From Planctomycetota bacterium (GTDB lineage: Bacteria > Planctomycetota > UBA1135 > UBA2386), in NCBI GenBank assembly GCA_028281765.1, contig JANQJF010000023.1, positions 1-64,000 on the forward strand: a DNA stretch of 64,000 bases, read 5' to 3'. Under the pieces are notes generated by a model. The model saw only the letters and a program-made list of their open reading frames with translations. It did not search any database and had not been told where the DNA came from. This document shows, one piece after another, positions 1 to 7,714 of the stretch (positions are counted from its first letter, which is position 1; each line of letters begins with the position of its first letter). Position numbers and translations under genes: made by a program.

Positions 1-136
1 GAGCCCATGACCCAACTACGTTAGGACAGCGGCTCGAGCAGTCTTCTTTCTCGCGGAACTTCAGCCACAGGGGGTCATCCCGTGGCGCAGACTCCTAGAT
101 GCGGTCGGTCTAAGGTTCTTTGAGGCTCTTCACGTT

Positions 137-619
137 GTGCAAGAGGAGCTGGCGAGCGCGGCTTCTGGCGATCGGGGGTTTCTGACCGCGGTGAAGGGGG
201 AAGACGTCGAGCGGTGGTTCCTCAAGACTCTGATCGGAATGTCGTGCGGTGTGGTCAAAGAAACCAAGAGGCGCTGGCGTCCTCCACGGTGGTGGCTCCG
301 TGTCCTCTATGGGCGACGAAGAATGCCCCGCGGTATGGGGTTGTGGGTAGATACTGACGTTGCGTTTGTCGACAACAGCAGCGTTGCGCTGTGGCCAATT
401 TTTGGCGAGTCTGCGGCTGAGCCTGAACCGATCGGTATGGACGCACTCGTCGGGGGGCTGACGTTCAGGCTTCGGATGGCGACGGATCCGGTGGGTGGGA
501 GCTACCGACCCTCCGGGTTTCAGTTCGTCGCTCGCGAAAAAAGGGCAGAGCGAATCGTTGTGTTGGGATGGGATTGCGATCCCGGCGACCTGATACGTTT
601 GAATTGGCAAGCGAGTTAG
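137..619 (+). CDS. Hypothetical protein, possibly 5'-truncated or frameshifted
   Basis: A 160-residue open frame with a GTG first codon. I do not recognise a family. The frame stays open upstream of the GTG back to a stop at 8-10 and reads like protein there (for example AVFFLAELQPQGVIPWRRLL), yet it holds no ATG, GTG or TTG. The true 5' end is therefore probably lost by a frameshift near positions 20-35, or the gene starts before the window in another frame. The middle is rich in Arg and Trp (about residues 40-65). No signal peptide is visible. It is convergent with the HEPN gene next to it. Low certainty. Confidence 0.4.
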   Translation: MQEELASAASGDRGFLTAVKGEDVERWFLKTLIGMSCGVVKETKRRWRPPRWWLRVLYGRRRMPRGMGLWVDTDVAFVDNSSVALWPIFGESAAEPEPIGMDALVGGLTFRLRMATDPVGGSYRPSGFQFVAREKRAERIVVLGWDCDPGDLIRLNWQAS

Positions 620-669
620 GAGCCTGGGCAGCGCGCGAGCCGAGGACCCTCGTCTGCGGAACGGTCCGA

Positions 670-1881
670 TCACTTCGCACGATGCCAGTGAAGCGCTTTC
701 CTCCTGAGCTCGATTTGCCGTGAGAGCTTGTCCTTGGTGCGCGGGAGCGACAGGAATTGTCCGAGCTCCTCTCTGCTTTGGAAGAATTCGCTGTAGCTCA
801 GCCCCAGCAGAAGGACCTCTGAGACGAACCGGTGGAGTTGAACGACGTTGATCTCCGAGGCTGAATCAGAGCCCGAATGCACAGAGTTGTTTCTGTACTG
901 CTTGCATGCGTAAAGCAGGTGTCGATCTAGGTTCGTCGCGGGCATCGCGTTCAGTGCCCGCCGAATGAGGGTGTCATAGTCCTTCCCGATCATGGAGGTC
1001 AGATACTCGAGGAGACTCCATAGCTTCAGGAATGATCTCTCAGGTTCCGCCTCGTCGAGGGCTCTGCAGTAACGCGCGATACTTCCCTGAAGGTCGTCTC
1101 GGAAGGGGCTCTTGGTGATCGCGCGACGAATTGGCTTCCAATCTTCCGCGATTTTGGCCCATTCACGGGTCACGTTGAACGGCCGGCTTCGGTCAACCAG
1201 ATCCCGCTCGTACCAGAACATGGATCCGGTAGCGCTGCTTCCATCCACCCGATGAAGAGTGTGAATCGGACCTGCGAGAACGCGATTGAAAGGTCGTGGC
1301 GGATCAGAGAACGGTTGGTCGAACCATCGCCCTCTCAGGAGCGCTAGATTCCAGCTTCCGCGGAGCACATCGGCCGTGTGCATCGCGGCTTCGACGGCTT
1401 CGAGGGGGCTTCGGGCGGATAGCCGGATTCGGACCTTCATCAAATTGGTGTCCGTTCCTGTGCAGCTGGCGCGCAGGCGGTCAATATGAGATCGGTCGAA
1501 GCGGGCCGGAAGGTGTTCCGAGAATGTGATCGTGTGCCCGTTCAGCCGCATTGACTTGAGGTGCGGGGGCCGCGTAGTGACAAACGATGTCGCGAGGATG
1601 AACGGTTCCTGCTTTCGGTTCTGGTAGCTTCGATACTCGTCTTGGAGCGATTTCCGTAAGCGAGCACCATCGATTGGCTTCTTGCTCTTCGCTGCGCGAA
1701 AACAGGCCGAACGGCAGATGCTCTGGCGAATGCTGCCAGAAAGTTGAAAAGGGACAAGGTCTGATAGAGTGAGGGCGAGAGCTACGTCTTCGAGAACGTG
1801 TCCCCGGAATCCACTTCCACGTCTGGCCGTTTGGAGATGATCGGCGAGTTGATTGACGTCGGCCTGAAACCTAGTTCCCAT
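670..1881 (-). CDS. Apea-like HEPN-domain protein (putative RNase)
   Basis: About 403 residues from ATG 1881; a TTG at 1959 would add 26 less convincing residues. The C-terminal third looks like the Apea-like HEPN family. It has the helix SFLKLWSLLEYLTSMIG and then YRNNSVHSG, in which R330 and H335 form the R-x4-H motif that is the metal-independent RNase centre in HEPN proteins. The N-terminal 270 residues resemble the beta-rich domain that often precedes Apea-HEPN. Such proteins are common in defence and toxin loci, which fits the accessory setting beside a DUF2971 gene and a tRNA-derived attachment-like site. RNase activity is inferred from the motif only. No dedicated antitoxin is recognisable; the 173-aa gene just upstream on the same strand is the natural partner candidate. 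Confidence 0.75.
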   Translation of the reverse strand: MGTRFQADVNQLADHLQTARRGSGFRGHVLEDVALALTLSDLVPFQLSGSIRQSICRSACFRAAKSKKPIDGARLRKSLQDEYRSYQNRKQEPFILATSFVTTRPPHLKSMRLNGHTITFSEHLPARFDRSHIDRLRASCTGTDTNLMKVRIRLSARSPLEAVEAAMHTADVLRGSWNLALLRGRWFDQPFSDPPRPFNRVLAGPIHTLHRVDGSSATGSMFWYERDLVDRSRPFNVTREWAKIAEDWKPIRRAITKSPFRDDLQGSIARYCRALDEAEPERSFLKLWSLLEYLTSMIGKDYDTLIRRALNAMPATNLDRHLLYACKQYRNNSVHSGSDSASEINVVQLHRFVSEVLLLGLSYSEFFQSREELGQFLSLPRTKDKLSRQIELRRKALHWHRAK

Positions 1882-2019
1882 CCCGTCGATGTTGGTGGGC
1901 AAGGAACTCCAAGTCAATGCGGGCGCGCCAGCGTCTGACCGGCGTCGCCCACGCTCCAAGCAGGTGTCCCCGTCAGGCTTGGAGCCCGGGGGGTCAACGG
2001 CTTTACGGCCGCCTGCGCG

Positions 2020-2541
2020 TCAGAACGGAATCGCATCCGCTTCGGCTTCAGGCTCGAGCTCGGCATCATCGGCCACACACTGTCTAGCCGCAGACCGAAG
2101 CACCTCGGGCAAGGCCCTTGCCGCCCGCATGCGAATCTCGGCTTTGCATTCGATGAGTGGTCTTCGGTCGAGTGGGGTTTCGAAGCACCACACGTACTCG
2201 CCGGAGCCGTTGAGGTGGCCCTCGGCACGCGAGTGGACGTACATCAACCGCCAGCGGTCGCCTTGTCGTCCGAACACGAGCCGTTCGATCTCACCTTCTG
2301 CTGCTTCCCCACCGTACGCTCTCGGATACTGGTCCCCCGCATGATGCTCTGCTTCGAGTTCGGGGCACCGTCCAAGTTCGCTCAGGATCTGAACAACAGG
2401 GTTGTCGATCTTTCCGTCGAGATACTGTTCAAGTGACTTGATGTCGGCTGAGATCGCATCGAGTCGCCCAGGGAAGCCCTCAATGTGCGGCCCCCAGAGG
2501 GCCAAACTCTCCTGAAGGCGCGAGTCGCGAAACGTAGTCAT
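2020..2541 (-). CDS. Hypothetical protein, 173 aa, upstream partner of the HEPN gene
   Basis: ATG at 2541 is preceded by GAGGAA, a good ribosome site at normal spacing. The protein begins with a predicted helical region (residues 1-60) and ends in an acidic tail rich in Glu, Ala and Asp. The middle contains GDRWRLMYVHSRAEG and a short WCFETPLDRRPLIECKAEIRMRA stretch, suggesting a small alpha/beta domain; I do not recognise the family. It lies about 140 bp upstream of the HEPN gene on the same strand, so the two are probably co-transcribed. A role as substrate adaptor or neutraliser of the HEPN protein is possible but only inferred from position. Confidence 0.62.
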   Translation of the reverse strand: MTTFRDSRLQESLALWGPHIEGFPGRLDAISADIKSLEQYLDGKIDNPVVQILSELGRCPELEAEHHAGDQYPRAYGGEAAEGEIERLVFGRQGDRWRLMYVHSRAEGHLNGSGEYVWCFETPLDRRPLIECKAEIRMRAARALPEVLRSAARQCVADDAELEPEAEADAIPF

Positions 2542-2765
2542 CTTTTCCTCGTCGATACTGTCGAACTGAAGGCCGTTCGAACGCCCGCCCGATCAGGGGC
2601 TGGTTCTCGTCCCAGTCAAGGGAGTGAAGGAGCCAATCAAGGCATCGGCGAGTGTATAGCGCGGCCGTCGCCGGATTCAAGCGCAAGCCCTCTACTGTCC
2701 GACTTCGAGAGTCAATCGCGAGCAGCCCAATCGGGAGCGGGTAAGGGTCGCTCTAGAGTGTTGTC

Positions 2766-2970
2766 ATGGAAACGCACCCTGAGCCGATCACGCTTCGATC
2801 GCCGCAGCGATCCGCTTGGGTAGGCTGTCATGCGAGCAGGTGCTCAGCGCGTGAATCTGATCCGCTGTCGATTGCGTCCACAGTTCCGCACACCGATTCG
2901 CGTCTTGCGGACACGGTTTCTGCGGAGTGTAGCCGCGCCGAATCACCCGAGATCATGTACGGCGAATGAG
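2766..2970 (+). pseudogene. Decayed partial copy of the hypothetical gene at 9826
   Basis: From ATG 2766 the DNA matches the intact gene at 9826-10308 over its first ~200 bases. Both begin ATGGAAACG, then share CCGATC/CGATCG, GCGAT(T/C)CGCTTGG, GAGCAGGTG(T/C)TCAG(T/C)GCG and CCGCTGTC in the same order. The copy here has lost about 20 bases after the CGCTTGG block and carries indels, so its frame gives unrelated residues and soon stops. The remaining two thirds are missing. It is a remnant of a family duplication, overlapping the end of the oppositely oriented DUF2971 gene by a few bases. Confidence 0.5.
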
Positions 2971-3752
2971 CCGCTATAGGCCTTTGAATGCACTTGAAGT
3001 AACGCCGGCCCCATGTCGTGCGCTCGAAGAACCGCCGCCACAGAATCGCGGGTAGTCGGCGATGTGCTTCGTCCAAAGATCACGCCGGCGATCGCGGCTC
3101 TGTTGAAAGTGACGGCTTCTCCCTTGGGTAGCTGTTTGCCTTTGCGCATGGTCATCGTTCGGCAAATCCGAAATTCTTCCTCGTAATGCCAGCGGCGCGA
3201 CTTCGTCGAAGCTGCCTGCGCGATAGCTTGGTGTGGAACCGTGTCGATCGGAATCGATGGAATGCTGTCGCTGTATCGAACCGCATTCGCCCAGACGGTG
3301 TGTCCACCGAGCACGGTGTCGGTGTCAACGGACCGTCGGCTGATACGAAAAGGGTCGAATCCCGTGTCGAACGCGATGACCAACCCCGTTTCACCATCCG
3401 AGTAGTGGGTCCACATTTCAGGAATTAGCGGATTCTGACTTAGGCAGAAAAACGCGGCCGGGAACATCCCGCCATCCACTTCGTCACGTGAAGCTGCAGA
3501 GTAGAGCATGTGCATCTCTGCCATCTCACTGGCGGTAACCCCGTAGGTTGGGTGTTCACCTGCGAAGTAATCTCGAACGACAGTTCGATAGAGTCCTTCG
3601 TCCGGATCGTTCAGGGCACTGAGTCGAGCAAACCACACGGCCGATTCGCGCAGCGTTTGGAGCGCCCGAGCTGCTCCGTAGTACTTGAAGAATACCCGCT
3701 TATCGCGGAACCATGTCCGATGCACTTGATCGGGTGACTTTGCGAGCGCCAT
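2943..3752 (-). CDS. DUF2971 family protein
   Basis: A 269-residue cytosolic protein with the recognisable order of DUF2971: an N-terminal FFKYYGAARALQTL segment, the loop ARLSALNDPDEGLYRT (family form 'FNDPFE'), then FCLSQNPLIPEMWTHYSDG followed by TGLVIAFDTGFD, and WHYEEEFRICR (family form 'W.yEnEyRi'). The length is typical. DUF2971 proteins are found in many bacterial accessory and defence islands, and their biochemistry is unknown. The ATG at 3752 has AGAGGAGAG about 14 nt upstream. Nothing appears truncated. The location between a HEPN gene and a tRNA-derived site supports an acquired-island origin, which is inference. Confidence 0.85.
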   Translation of the reverse strand: MALAKSPDQVHRTWFRDKRVFFKYYGAARALQTLRESAVWFARLSALNDPDEGLYRTVVRDYFAGEHPTYGVTASEMAEMHMLYSAASRDEVDGGMFPAAFFCLSQNPLIPEMWTHYSDGETGLVIAFDTGFDPFRISRRSVDTDTVLGGHTVWANAVRYSDSIPSIPIDTVPHQAIAQAASTKSRRWHYEEEFRICRTMTMRKGKQLPKGEAVTFNRAAIAGVIFGRSTSPTTRDSVAAVLRAHDMGPALLQVHSKAYSGSFAVHDLG

Positions 3753-4009
3753 CTCGTTCGGGTTCTCTCCTCTCTGCTAGTCGAACTGGGGGGCCAATGT
3801 AGTCGGTTGGAGGCTGCGGTGGATGAACTGGAGGTTCGCTGGATTCTGCGTGACAGGGCAGTGTGCCCAAACTGTGCCCAACTCCCGCCGAACCTGGTCC
3901 ACATGGCGAACATGGACACCACCCCACCCCCGTGTTAACGTCGCCCCCGACAACAACTTCGACGTAAACGCCTGTCACTACAGAGCCCCGCGCGATCACT
4001 CCTGATCCC
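3753..4009. other. Non-coding stretch at the island edge
   Basis: No convincing gene on either strand. Short frames exist, but none has a plausible start site, family motif or coherent composition. Island edges next to tRNA-derived sites often hold integrase remnants; I looked for the R..H.R..Y residues of tyrosine recombinases and did not find them. Confidence 0.5.
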
Positions 4010-4043
4010 GCTCATAACCCGAAGGTCGCAGGTTCGAATCCTG
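4010..4043 (+). other. 3' fragment of initiator tRNA-fMet (attachment-site-like remnant)
   Basis: The 34 nt run from the CAT anticodon loop through the variable loop and T arm of an initiator tRNA. CTCATAA is followed by CCCGAAGG, the GC-rich 3' anticodon stem typical of fMet, and then by GCAGGTTCGAATCCTG. The 5' half is absent: the three bases before CTCATAA are not the GGG needed to pair with CCC. The sequence also departs from a tRNA after CCTG, with no acceptor stem and no CCA. An exact tRNA segment bounded like this is what site-specific integration into the anticodon-to-T-loop region leaves behind. No intact partner tRNA lies in the window. Confidence 0.72.
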
Positions 4044-4116
4044 GGGTTCGACCGACGCCATGCGTCGATCACCGGGAGGTCGCGATGGTGTCTTGACCGT
4101 GCGGTAGCATGTTCGA

Positions 4117-4671
4117 ATGCGGAACCGATGGAAGTGGATCGTCCCGACGGTTTTCTTGTTGGTGTCGCTCGGCGTTAACGTGTTCCTGGTCCAGGCCCTC
4201 ACTGAGGAAAGGGGTGAGTCGATCGAACTGCTGGACCCAGCCGACTCGTTCGATCCAGAGTCGGTGATCAACCAGATCGCGGATGTCGGAGCGCTTGGGT
4301 TGTTCGTCGGCGACGGCGAGCTGGCGCCGCATTGGTTGCCGTGCTCCGGGCAAAGCGTGACCGCGAAAGATCATTCAGAGCTTCACGCGGCCCTGTCGGC
4401 GCGTCGCGAGCAACTCGGTGGTTCGACGGGCAAGTCCGCGGAGTTTCGGTTGCCGAACCTTAGTGGCCTGTTCTTACCCGACTGGGAACGCGTGCTTCGC
4501 GAAATCGAATCGGAGGGTGTTGCCGATCAGTTGGTGTTGAGTCTGCTCGCGCGAGACTTCCGACACCACGTGGCTGGCTTGGGTCCCACGGAGTTCGCTG
4601 AGGAACTCGCGGAGAGTGGCGACGGTGGCATCAGCCTTCGACCGATCCGCTTGGCGGTTCGCGCGCGTTGA
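4117..4671 (+). CDS. Membrane-anchored protein with tail-collar-like domain
   Basis: 184 residues. A single N-terminal transmembrane helix (about residues 7-27, WIVPTVFLLVSLGVNVFLV) is followed by an acidic linker. About residues 67-125 follow the phage tail-collar pattern 'P.GWL.CdG...s...y..L...lg...g.....F.LPdLrG': here PHWLPCSGQSV, HSELHAALSARREQLGG, then AEFRLPNLSGLFLPDW. Collar domains occur at the tips of tail fibres, but bacterial membrane proteins carry them too. The N-terminal anchor argues for a cell-envelope protein rather than a virion part. No other tail genes are nearby. The first gene after the tRNA-like remnant. Confidence 0.72.
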   Translation: MRNRWKWIVPTVFLLVSLGVNVFLVQALTEERGESIELLDPADSFDPESVINQIADVGALGLFVGDGELAPHWLPCSGQSVTAKDHSELHAALSARREQLGGSTGKSAEFRLPNLSGLFLPDWERVLREIESEGVADQLVLSLLARDFRHHVAGLGPTEFAEELAESGDGGISLRPIRLAVRAR

Positions 4672-4690
4672 CAGCTCGCGAACTGCTCGA

Positions 4691-4861
4691 GTGCGAGTGG
4701 GAGGAGATGTCCGAACGCTTCACGAAGAAGATGTAGTGGGCGGGCGAAGGTCGTTTGTCCGAGTGATCGAGAACGTCCTGTTGCGGATGGGGCTGTATGT
4801 GGACGACCTGGGAAACGGAACTTGGGATATCATTACATGGGCACGGGACGTGCCCGAGTAG
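4691..4861 (+). CDS. Small open frame, possible gene fragment
   Basis: About 56 residues from GTG 4691; an earlier in-frame ATG at 4616 overlaps the previous gene. The C-terminal half, VIENVLLRMGLYVDDLG then GTWDIITWARDVPE, reads like genuine protein, whereas the first residues do not. A neighbouring frame just upstream encodes a helical LECEWEEMSERFTKKM, so this may be the two halves of one small gene separated by a frameshift near 4730. Family not recognised. Confidence 0.3.
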   Translation: MRVGGDVRTLHEEDVVGGRRSFVRVIENVLLRMGLYVDDLGNGTWDIITWARDVPE

Positions 4862-4904
4862 CGCGGCCGGCCTGGTCGGCAAATCATCCTCCTACCGCGG
4901 ACTG

Positions 4905-6149
4905 ATGGATTCCGAGCGCGTTGAACGTCTGCTGAGCCAATCCGGCCTCGTGTGGCCTGAGGCGCAGCTCCGGGCGCATGTGCGTTGCGACGGTGAGTTC
5001 TGTGCAGTCGAATCAGAGCGGTTCCTGCTCACGCTTGATGAAGAACGAAGCTTCGTGATGCGTGGATTCGGACCCGGCGTATCCGTGGAGAGCCAGTGCG
5101 AGTTTCGTGATGCAGAGCGAAGCCGCTTCCGGATTGAGGCCATGGGTGGCGACGCATTCTTGCTCTTTCCGGTGCCGTTTCGAACCAAGGCGCTCACAGA
5201 AGTGCGGAAGAAAAGACGCAACTGGAGGGTGCAGCGCATGCGGCCGCCGGCGAATCCCAAGGAGCGGTTGCCCGCGGACGTCACCGAGTGGCAGCTCGAC
5301 GAGAATCGGCTCGAGCTCCACAAGGTGCACTGTCGACCAGGGCGTGAGTTCAGGCTCTACGTACGCGCACGAAACGAGGAGTCCACTACCGTACTTGACG
5401 GTGACTCGTTGATCTTGGAATCCCGTATGGGCGGCTGCGCGATCGTGTCTGCGATCGAAGGCGGAGTTCGCGTCGTCTCCGATTCCGAAGTGGGGTTCGG
5501 GATGTCCGTACAGTTCAGTTCGGCGGACAGGTTGCTGCTGCTATGGCGCCAGAGTTTGACTCAAAAAGTGGAAGCAGCGTGTGATGAGCGGAGTCACAGT
5601 TGGCACGCGATGCTTCAGATTGCGTCGAGGAGTCGACAGTTGGCTCATCTAGGTGGCGTCTTGCTCCTGGCGATCCTCGTCGGTTGCTCTTGGGGCAAGC
5701 TGCGGGTAGTCGACGAACACGGTGAGCCGATCGCCGGTGCCGAGGCGGAGGTGAGGAGCGCCAAGTATGCGGGAGGACGTTACACGACGGACGCCGATGG
5801 ACGGTGTCACTTGACCTGGCCACACTGGGACAAGCCTAGGTACGTCGCGCTGAGCAGAGGCGGATACATCGAGAAGTCGGTCCATCTGCCCGAGTCGTGG
5901 CCGGCCGTGTTGAGATTGCCAAGACATAGCCGCGGACCGATGCCCATGTGGTATCTGCAACCTTCGATTGGGCAGAGCGGACCGGCCTTCGAGGAGCAGG
6001 TGACGTCTGCTGGCTGCGAGTTGATTCGTGATGCCGAACCTGACGCAGCGATTCCCGATCTCGAGGCGAGAGTTGCTGCGTCAACGGCACAGGATGTTTG
6101 GCTGTGCAAGTGGAAGGCTGGAAGGCAATCTGGGTCATGTCCGACGTGA
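4905..6149 (+). CDS. Two-part protein: unknown N-terminal region plus lipoprotein-like regulatory domain
   Basis: 414 residues from ATG 4905 (DSERVERLLSQSG). The first ~235 residues are unrecognised: mixed alpha/beta, with KKRRNWRVQRMRPPANP near residue 105. An internal hydrophobic stretch (LGGVLLLAILVGCSWGK) ends in a perfect lipobox LVGC and is followed by a carboxypeptidase-regulatory-like beta domain with LRVVDEHGEPIAGAEAEV and DADGRCHLTWP. The second half is a clear paralogue of the separate lipoprotein at 10311. Either the two genes fused here or translation also starts at an internal ATG at 5610, just before the signal-like stretch. The paralogue's C-terminus differs after the LEAR(V/L)A segment. 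Confidence 0.66.
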   Translation: MDSERVERLLSQSGLVWPEAQLRAHVRCDGEFCAVESERFLLTLDEERSFVMRGFGPGVSVESQCEFRDAERSRFRIEAMGGDAFLLFPVPFRTKALTEVRKKRRNWRVQRMRPPANPKERLPADVTEWQLDENRLELHKVHCRPGREFRLYVRARNEESTTVLDGDSLILESRMGGCAIVSAIEGGVRVVSDSEVGFGMSVQFSSADRLLLLWRQSLTQKVEAACDERSHSWHAMLQIASRSRQLAHLGGVLLLAILVGCSWGKLRVVDEHGEPIAGAEAEVRSAKYAGGRYTTDADGRCHLTWPHWDKPRYVALSRGGYIEKSVHLPESWPAVLRLPRHSRGPMPMWYLQPSIGQSGPAFEEQVTSAGCELIRDAEPDAAIPDLEARVAASTAQDVWLCKWKAGRQSGSCPT

Positions 6150-6363
6150 CCGCGATGCCATCGAAGTGCTTGGCGCGTCTGTAGCCGCTGCTCCTGAGGT
6201 CGGAGAAGCACGGCTCGCGTTGGGGATAGCTTTCGCACTCGCGGGCAAGTTCGAGGAGGCCTCGATCGAGCTCCGCGCGGCCACGATGCTGCTGGACATT
6301 CGAGAGCCAGCTGACCATGCCGGAAGGCTGGTGCGTCGACTGCTAGCAACTGCTCCGGGTTAG
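6094..6363 (+). CDS. TPR-like fragment
   Basis: About 89 residues in a frame overlapping the end of the preceding gene by 56 bases. EARLALGIAFALAGKFEEA then SIELRAATMLL has the alternating helix pattern of a tetratricopeptide repeat, with an earlier DAIEVLGASVAAAPE helix of the same kind. There is no ribosome site before ATG 6094 and only one to one and a half repeats. It may be a stand-alone small protein coupled to its neighbour or the remnant of a longer TPR protein. Compositionally normal for the region. Confidence 0.4.
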   Translation: MFGCASGRLEGNLGHVRRDRDAIEVLGASVAAAPEVGEARLALGIAFALAGKFEEASIELRAATMLLDIREPADHAGRLVRRLLATAPG

Positions 6364-6498
6364 CTAGCCCGACAAGCCGCAGAGGATGGAGTGGTTACTC
6401 CCCGCGCCCTCGCGTGCGGCCCAAGTCTGGCGTCTCAGCTTGACGACCACTTTTCGTCGTAGCGCCGAGCTGTCCACTCGGGTCGGCCCGGCCCGCCT

Positions 6499-7521
6499 CT
6501 ACTGCACGCCGGTCCGCCACTCGATCCCGTTCGACGTCAGCAGCCCCAACGGGTTGACCGGCGGCGCCACGACGGCGGCAGTCCAGAACAGCTGCACGTC
6601 GGAGGCTTCGGCCGGGATCGGAAGGTCGGTTGCCGCGACGAATCCGTCGACCGAGAAGCCGATGGAGACGAGGTCCCCGCTGGTGTAGAGCGCGCAGCCG
6701 GGGGCGCCGAGAGCGGTCAGGTCGAGACCCGGGTCGTACGACTGCAACCCCGCCATCAGAACGCCGAGCGTGCTCCCCATCGGGAGGTCGATGACGGTCA
6801 GCGTCGCCGACGTGCCGACGACCGGCAGGTCGGACTCGAGCCGGAGCGGTGCCGTCTCCATCTGGGTTCCGACGCATCCCTGGCCGTACGAGGAGACCTC
6901 GGCCTGGGTCGGCATCGGCACGGTCAACACGTCGGACATCGCGTAGAAGCGCCGAATGGAAAGCGCGTTCGCGCCGTTGCCGCTGGCAAACCATCGATCG
7001 GCGATGCCGGTGTTGCCGATCGCGACGAAGGTGTCTCCGAGCGCGTACGGGGGTCTCACCGTACCGTCAGCGAAGCTTCCGGAGAAGATCAAGCCCGAGT
7101 AGGTCCCGCCGCTCGCCGTCGTCGTGCACAGGACGTGCAGCGGGGTCGCCGAGTTGCTCCAGAGTTGGTCGTAGTGGTCGGCAATCCGCGCGCCATCCAC
7201 CCGGTAGATCGGCACGCCCGTGGGGCCGCTCGGCGTCGGGTCGGTCATCGTGTGGTCGCGGGCGTCGACCGAGCCGGTGCTCGCGAGGACCCGCCACGTC
7301 GTGGCCAGGGCGGCGAGCTCCGGCACGGCGTTTGCGTCGGCCGAGACGAACGCGTCGTAGTCCTCGATGTTCCCCGACGTCGCGGTGCCGCCGGTGTCGG
7401 TGACGAACATCAGGCGGTACGGGGCTCCCGGCGCCAGATCGGCGGGAGGCTGGCCGATGCCTTGCGCGGTCAGCGTGGAGATCGTCGTCAGGGCCGGGAG
7501 GAGAAGGGTGGAGAGTTTCAT
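6499..7521 (-). CDS. Exported planctomycete protein with 'IxDYxxFV' domain
   Basis: 340 residues from ATG 7521, which begins a clean signal peptide (MKLSTLLLPALTTISTLTAQ). Residues ~20-190 form one copy of a domain with LAPGAPYRLMFVTDT, IEDYDAFVSADANAVPELAAL, TTWRVLASTGSVDARDHT and GPTGVPIYRVDG. Two tandem copies of it make up most of the protein at 37195-38811. Similar domains are widespread in exported proteins of planctomycetes and in PEP-CTERM-type proteins; the function is unknown. After YGQGCVG comes a C-terminal beta module ending in GLLTSNGIEW, related to the ends of the proteins at 23788, 37195 and 44931. Probably surface or secreted. The in-frame region upstream of 7521 reads as non-coding. 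Confidence 0.83.
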   Translation of the reverse strand: MKLSTLLLPALTTISTLTAQGIGQPPADLAPGAPYRLMFVTDTGGTATSGNIEDYDAFVSADANAVPELAALATTWRVLASTGSVDARDHTMTDPTPSGPTGVPIYRVDGARIADHYDQLWSNSATPLHVLCTTTASGGTYSGLIFSGSFADGTVRPPYALGDTFVAIGNTGIADRWFASGNGANALSIRRFYAMSDVLTVPMPTQAEVSSYGQGCVGTQMETAPLRLESDLPVVGTSATLTVIDLPMGSTLGVLMAGLQSYDPGLDLTALGAPGCALYTSGDLVSIGFSVDGFVAATDLPIPAEASDVQLFWTAAVVAPPVNPLGLLTSNGIEWRTGVQ

Positions 7522-7714
7522 CGGAATGGTCTCGGGAGATGGTGGTTTGGGTGGGGTCGTGGGGTCCGCCCGCCTGATCGGTCGGGCTGTCCCCGTGTCT
7601 GCACTACCCACGCGAGCGGGTCCCGAGCGCACCCTGCGTTCCACGGATTTCTCGCATCAGATGCGATCGAGGCGATGGTGCGGGTGCTGCCTCCGCTCCT
7701 GCCCATCACCCTGA

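Noticed and set aside
7653..7665. Palindrome CGCATC-A-GATGCG between the exported-protein gene and the HxlR gene
   Set aside because: It lies downstream of one minus-strand gene and well upstream of the next; too short and without T tract to call terminator or operator.
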